A stretch of 64,000 nucleotides of DNA, taken from positions 67,960,501 through 68,024,500 of the forward strand of contig CM059587.1 in the NCBI GenBank assembly GCA_030407085.1, read 5' to 3'. The DNA is from Trichopria drosophilae. Its lineage: Eukaryota > Arthropoda > Insecta > Hymenoptera > Diapriidae. Positions 58,561 to 64,000 of the stretch are shown here, one piece after another (the first letter of the stretch is position 1; each line of letters starts with the position of its first letter). Both the position numbers and the translations under genes were made by a program. The notes below the pieces were generated by a model. The model ran no database searches and had not been told where the DNA came from. It saw nothing but the letters and a program-made list of their open reading frames with translations.

Positions 58561-61500
58561 TTTGAGAGATCGCGATAGTTAATTAAGTCTTTACACTTAT
58601 TAAGGAGGCCAAAAACGGAAATTCAAAAAATTCTACTTCCGCTGGGTTGTAGCAGTTTTTTTGGGACTTGATATTCACAGAGAATATTCGTAATACTATC
58701 TAGATTGATAAACAAATTCAACTTTGAGGGATCGCGATCGTTAATTAAGTCTTTACACTAAAGGTGGCAAATAACGGAAATTCGAAAAATTCTATTTCTT
58801 GCTGGGCAGTAGCAATTTTTTTGGGACTGGATATTTACAGAGAATATTCGTAATACTGTCTAGATTGATAAACAAATTCAACTTTGAGGGATCGCGATTG
58901 TTAATTAAGTTTATACACTGATTAAGCAGGCAAAAAACGGAAATTCGAAAAATTCTATTTCCTGCTGTGCAGTAGCATTTTTTTTGGACTTGATATTCAC
59001 AGAGAATATTCGTAGTACTATCTAGATTGATAAACAAATTCAAGTTTGAGAGATCGCGATAGTTAATTAAGTCTTTACACTTATTAAGGAGGCCAAAAAC
59101 GGAAATTCAAAAAATTCTACTTCCGCTGGGTAGTAGCAGTTTTTTTGGGACTTGATATTCACAGAGAATATTCGCAATACTATCTAGATTGATAAACAAA
59201 TTCTACTTTGAGGGATCGCGATCGTTAATTAAGTCTTTACACTAAAGGAGGCAAAAAACGGAAATTCGAAAATTCTATTTCTTGCTGGGCAGTAGCAATT
59301 TTTTGGGGACTTGATTTTCACAGAGAATATTCGTAATACTGTCTAGATTGATAAACAAATTCAAGTTTGAAGGATCGCGATAGTTAATTCAGTCTTTACA
59401 CTAATTAAGGAGACCAAAAACGGAAATTCAAAAATTTCTACTTCCGCTGGGTAGTAGCTGTTTTTTTGGGACTTGATATTCACAGAGAATATTCGCAATA
59501 CTATCTAGATTGATAAACAAATTCAACTTTAAGGGATCGCGATTGTTAATTAAGTCTTTACACTAAAGGAGGCAAAAAACGGAAATTCGAAAAATTCTAT
59601 TTCTTGCTGGGCAGTAGCAATTTTTTTGGGACTTGATATTCACAGAGAATATTCGTAGTACTATCTACATTGATAAACAAATTCAAGTTTGAGGGATAGC
59701 GATAGTTAATAAAGTCTTTACACTTATTAAGTAGGCAAAAAACGGAAATTCGAAAAATTCTATTTCTTGCTGGGTAGTAGCAGTTTTTTTGGGACTTGAT
59801 TTTCACAGAGAATATTCGCAATACTATCTAGATTGATAAACAAATTCAAGTTTGAGGGATCGCGATAGTTAATTAAGTATTTACACTTATTAAGGAGGCC
59901 AAAAACGGAAATTCAAAAAATTCTACTTCCGCTGGGTAGTAGCAGTTTTTTTGGGACTGATATTCACAGAGAATATTCGCAATACTATCTAGATTGATAA
60001 ACAAATTCAAGTTTGAGAGATCGCGATAGTTAATTAAGTCTTTACACTTATTAAGGAGGCAAAAAACGGAAATTCGAAAATTCTATTTCTTGCTGGGCAG
60101 TAGCAATTTCTTTGGACTTGATATTCACAGAGAATATTCGTAGTACTATCTAGATTGATAAACAAATTCAAGTTTGAGGGATCGCGATAGTTAATTAAGT
60201 CTTTACACTTATTAAGGAGGCAAAAAACGGAAATTCGAAAAATTCTATTTCCTGCTGTGCAGTAGCATTTTTTTTGGACTTGATATTCACAGAGAATATT
60301 CGTAGTACTATCTAGATTGATAAACAAATTCAAGTTTGAGGGATCGCGATAGTTAATTAAGTCTTTACACTTATTAAGGAGGCAAAAAACGGAAATTCAA
60401 AAAATTCTACTTCCGCTGGGTAGTAGCAGTTTTTTTGGGACTTGATATTCACAGAGAATATGCGCAATACTATCTAGATTGATAAACAAATTCAAGTTTG
60501 AGGGATCGCGATAGTTAATTAAGTCTTTACACTTGTTAAGGAGGCAAAAACGGAAATTCGAAAAATTCTATTTCTTGCTGGGCAGTAGCAATTTTTTTGG
60601 GACTTGATATTCACAGAGAATATTCGTAATACTATCTAGATTGATAAACAAATTCAACTTTGAGGGATCGCGATAGTTAATTAAGTCTTTACACTGATTA
60701 AGGAGGCAAAAAACGGAAATTCGAAAAATTCTATTTCTTGCTGGGCAGTAGCATTTTTTTTGGACTTGATATTCACAGAGAATATTCGTAGTACTATCTA
60801 GATTGATAAACAAATTCAAGTTTGAGGGATCGCGATAGTTAATTAAGTCTTTACACTTATTAAGGAGGCAAAAACGGAAATTCGAAAAATTATTTCTTGC
60901 TGGGCAGTAGCAATTTTTTTGGAACTTAATTTTACCAGAAAATATTCGTAATACTATCTAGATTGATAAACAAATTCAAGTTTGAGGGATCGCGATAGTT
61001 AATTAAGTCTTTACACTTATTAAGGAGGCAAAAAACGGAAATTCAAAAAATTCTACTTCCGCTGGGTAGTAGCAGTTTTTTTGGGACTTGATATTCACAG
61101 AGAATATTCGCAATACTATCTAGATTGATAAACAAATTCTACTTTGAGGGATCGCGATCGTTAATTAAGTCTTTACACTAAAGGAGGCAAAAAACGGAAA
61201 TTCGAAAATTCTATTTCTTGCTGGGCAGTAGCAATTTTTTTTGGACTTGATATTCACAGAGAATATTCGTAATACTGTCTAGATTGATAAACAAATTCAA
61301 GTTTGAAGGATCGCGATAGTTAATTAAGTCTTTACACTTATTAAGGAGGCAAAAACGGAAATTCAAAAAATTCTACTTCCGCTGGGTAGTAGCAGTTTTT
61401 TTGGGACTTGATATTCACAGAGAATATTCGCAATACTATCTAGATTGATAAACAAATTCAAGTTTGAGGGATCGCGATCGTTAATTAAGTCTTTACACTT

Positions 61501-64000
61501 ATTAAGGAGGCAAAAAACGGAAATTCGAAAATTCTATTTCTTGCTGGGCAGTAGCAATTTTTTTGGGACTTGATATTCACAGAGAATATTCGTAATACTG
61601 TCTAGATTGATAAACAAATTCAACTTTGAGGGATCGCGATTGTTAATTAAGTCTTTACACTGATTAAGCAGGCAAAAAACGGAAATTCGAAAAATTCTAT
61701 TTCCTGCTGTGCAGTAGCATTTTTTTTGGACTTGATATTCACAGAGAATATTCGTAGTACTATCTAGATTGATAAACAAATTCAAGTTTGAGGGATCGCG
61801 ATAGTTAATTAAGTCTTTACACTTATTAAGGAGGCAAAAAACGGAAATTCAAAAAATTCTACTTCCGCTGGGTAGTAGCAGTTTTTTTGGGACTTGATAT
61901 TCACAGAGAATATGCGCAATACTATCTAGATTGGTAAACAAATTCAAGTTTGAGGGATCGCGATCGTTAATTAAGTCTTTACACTTATTAAGGAGGCAAA
62001 AAACGGAAATTCGAAAATTCTATTTCTTGCTGGGCAGTAGCAATTTTTTGGGACTTGATATTCACAGAGAATATTCGTAATACTATCTAGATTGATAAAC
62101 AAATTCAAGTTTGAGGGATCGCGATAGTTAATTAAGTCTTTACACTTGTTAAGGAGGCAAAAAACGGAAATTCGAAAAATTCTATTTCCCGCTGGGCAGT
62201 AGCAATTTTTTTTGGACTTGATATTCACAGAGAATATTCGTAATACTATCTAGATTGATAAACAAATTCAAGTTTGAGGGATCGCGATAGTTAATTAAGT
62301 CTTTACACTTATTAAGGAGGCAAAAACGGAAATTCGAAAAATTCTATTTCCGCTGGGTAGTAGCAGTTTTTTTGGGACTTGATATTCACAGAGAATATTC
62401 GTAGTACTATCTAGATTGATAAACAAATTCAAATTTGAAGGATCGCGATCGTTAATACAGTCTTTACACTTATTAAGTAGGCAAAAAACGGAAATTCGAA
62501 AAATTCTATTTCTTGCTGGGTAGTAGCAGTTTTTTTGGGACTTGATTTTCACAGAGAATATTCGCAATACTATCTAGATTGATAAACAAATTCAAGTTTG
62601 AGGGATCGCGATAGTTAATTAAGTATTTACACTTATTAAGGAGGCCAAAAACGGAAATTCAAAAAATTCTACTTCCGCTGGGTAGTAGCAGTTTTTTTGG
62701 GACTGATATTCACAGAGAATATTCGCAATACTATCTAGATTGATAAACAAATTCAAGTTTGAGAGATCGCGATAGTTAATTAAGTCTTTACACTTATTAA
62801 GGAGGCAAAAAACGGAAATTCGAAAATTCTATTTCTTGCTGGGCAGTAGCAATTTTTTTGGGACTTGATATTTACAGAGAATATTCGTAATACTGTCTAG
62901 ATTGATAAACAAATTCAACTTTGAGGGATCGCGATTGTTAATTAAGTTTATACACTGATTAAGCAGGCAAAAAACGGAAATTCGAAAAATTCTATTTCCT
63001 GCTGTGCAGTAGCATTTTTTTTGGACTTGATATTCACAGAGAATATTCGTAGTACTATCTAGATTGATAAACAAATTCAAGTTTGAGAGATCGCGATAGT
63101 TAATTAAGTCTTTACACTTATTAAGGAGGCCAAAAACGGAAATTCAAAAAATTCTACTTCCGCTGGGTAGTAGCAGTTTTTTTGGGACTTGATATTCACA
63201 GAGAATATTCGTAGTACTATCTAGATTGATAAACAAATTCAACTTTGAGGGATCGCGATCGTTAATTAAATCTTTACACTAAAGGAGGAGAAAAGGAGAT
63301 TGTCGAAAATTCATTTCTTGCTGGGGAGTAGCAATTTTTTTTGGACTTGATATTCACAGAGAATATTCGTAATACTGTCTAGATTGATAAACAAATTCAA
63401 GTTTGAGGGATCGCGATAGTTAATTCAGTCTTTACACTGATTAAGGAGGCAAAAACGGAAATTCAAAAAATTCTATTTCCGCTGGGTAGTAGCAGTTTTT
63501 TTGGGACTTGATATTCACAGAGAATATTCGCAATACTATCTAGATTGATAAACAAATTCAAGTTTGAGGGATCGCGATCGTTAATTAAGTCTTTACACTA
63601 AAGGAGGCAAAAAACGGAAATTCGAAAATTCTATTTCTTGCTGGGCAGTAGCAATTTTTTGGGGACTTGATATTCACAGAGAATATTCGCAATACTATCT
63701 AGATTGATAAACAAATTCTACTTTGAGGGATCGCGATCGTTAATTAAGTCTTTACACTAAAGGAGGCAAAAAACGGAAATTCGAAAATTCTATTTCTTGC
63801 TGGGCAGTAGCAATTTTTTTGGGACTTGATATTCACAGAGAATATTCGCAATGCTATCTAGATTGATAAACAAATTCAAGTTTGAGGGATCGCGATCGTT
63901 AATTAAGTCTTTACACTAAAGGAGGCAAAAAACGGAAATTCGAAAATTCTATTTCCTGCTGTGCAGTAGCATTTTCTTTGGACTTGATATTCACAGAGAA

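Larger units (their letters stand above)
32281..64000 (+). repeat. ~162-bp satellite DNA array, about 195-200 monomers
   Basis: The array is head-to-tail and unbroken to the window end. Successive GGAAATTC landmarks at 32326, 32489, 32652 and 32814 give periods of 163, 163 and 162; variant monomers with CACTAAAGG in place of CACTTATTAAGG are a few bases shorter. Each monomer carries GGAAATTC, the TAGTAGCA/CAGTAGCA block, a T-tract with GGACTTGATATTCACAGAG, GAATATTC, TCTAGATTGATAAACAAATT, GGGATCGCGAT and TTAATTAAGTCTTTACAC. Two broad variants exist: 'CTTCCGCTGGGTAGTAGCAG' and 'TTTCTTGCTGGGCAGTAGCA' (plus CCTGCTGTGCAGTAGC). The ~54-codon minus-strand frames through it are by-products of the period. 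Centromeric or pericentromeric location is plausible but not shown. Confidence 0.98.

Noticed and set aside
32281..64000. Dozens of 60-140-codon minus-strand frames in the array
   Set aside because: Near-identical peptides arise from each monomer because 162 is divisible by three; they break at monomer length changes, with no sign of a gene.
32281..64000. CRISPR-like array
   Set aside because: There are no unique spacers between constant repeats. The whole unit repeats, and the rest of the window is eukaryotic transposon DNA.
1..64000. tRNA genes or intact rRNA genes
   Set aside because: No cloverleaf-compatible A/B-box pair or full-length rRNA was recognised by eye; only the partial 5S-like segment was found.

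Overview
The window looks like a repeat-dense piece of an arthropod genome, most likely an insect and possibly a hymenopteran. It is AT-rich and carries R1-clade and I-like non-LTR retrotransposons, a Helentron-type rolling-circle transposon, a DD41D mariner-like transposon, several non-autonomous inverted-repeat elements and a very long satellite array. I found no intact single-copy host gene. The species cannot be named from this sequence.

Layout. 1-905: minus-strand fragment of an I-like reverse transcriptase, split by a 203-bp hairpin element with a TA target duplication. 906-3040: AT-rich and unassigned. 3050-8815: nearly full-length but mutated R1-clade retrotransposon (minus strand; gag-like ORF1, endonuclease/RT ORF2), whose 5' end abuts a (TG)n/(CA)n microsatellite. 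9203-12293: large inverted repeat with a second inverted-repeat element nested inside. 12430-13440: broken, apparently spliced OTU cysteine-protease gene (minus). 13441-15377: AT-rich, with one weak exon candidate. 15378-22747: decayed Helentron on the minus strand, in the order basic 21-residue repeats, Rep (HUH), SF1 helicase, AP-like endonuclease, cysteine/zinc-rich C-terminal domain. Its helicase is split by a 1.77-kb terminal-inverted-repeat element that carries a 5S-rRNA-like segment and a large palindromic minisatellite. 22767-26672: a roughly 417-bp tandem duplication opened by the DD41D transposon. 26673-31280: non-autonomous elements, C-rich tracts and a 1.53-kb TA-flanked element. 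31290-32280: GC-rich island, probably the 5' part of another non-LTR element. 32281-64000: one uninterrupted head-to-tail array of a ~162-bp satellite running off the window edge, with higher-order duplications.

How the parts relate. This is a layered graveyard of mobile DNA. Insertion order can be read from interruptions: the MITE is younger than the I-like RT, the AT-flanked TIR element is younger than the Helentron, and the DD41D transposon is younger than the tandem duplication it splits. No coding unit seems fully functional; each has stops, frameshifts or deletions. The best candidates for something under-described are the Helentron's C-terminal domain, the 5S-like/palindromic TIR element, and the dyad-rich satellite with its 5-monomer higher-order units.
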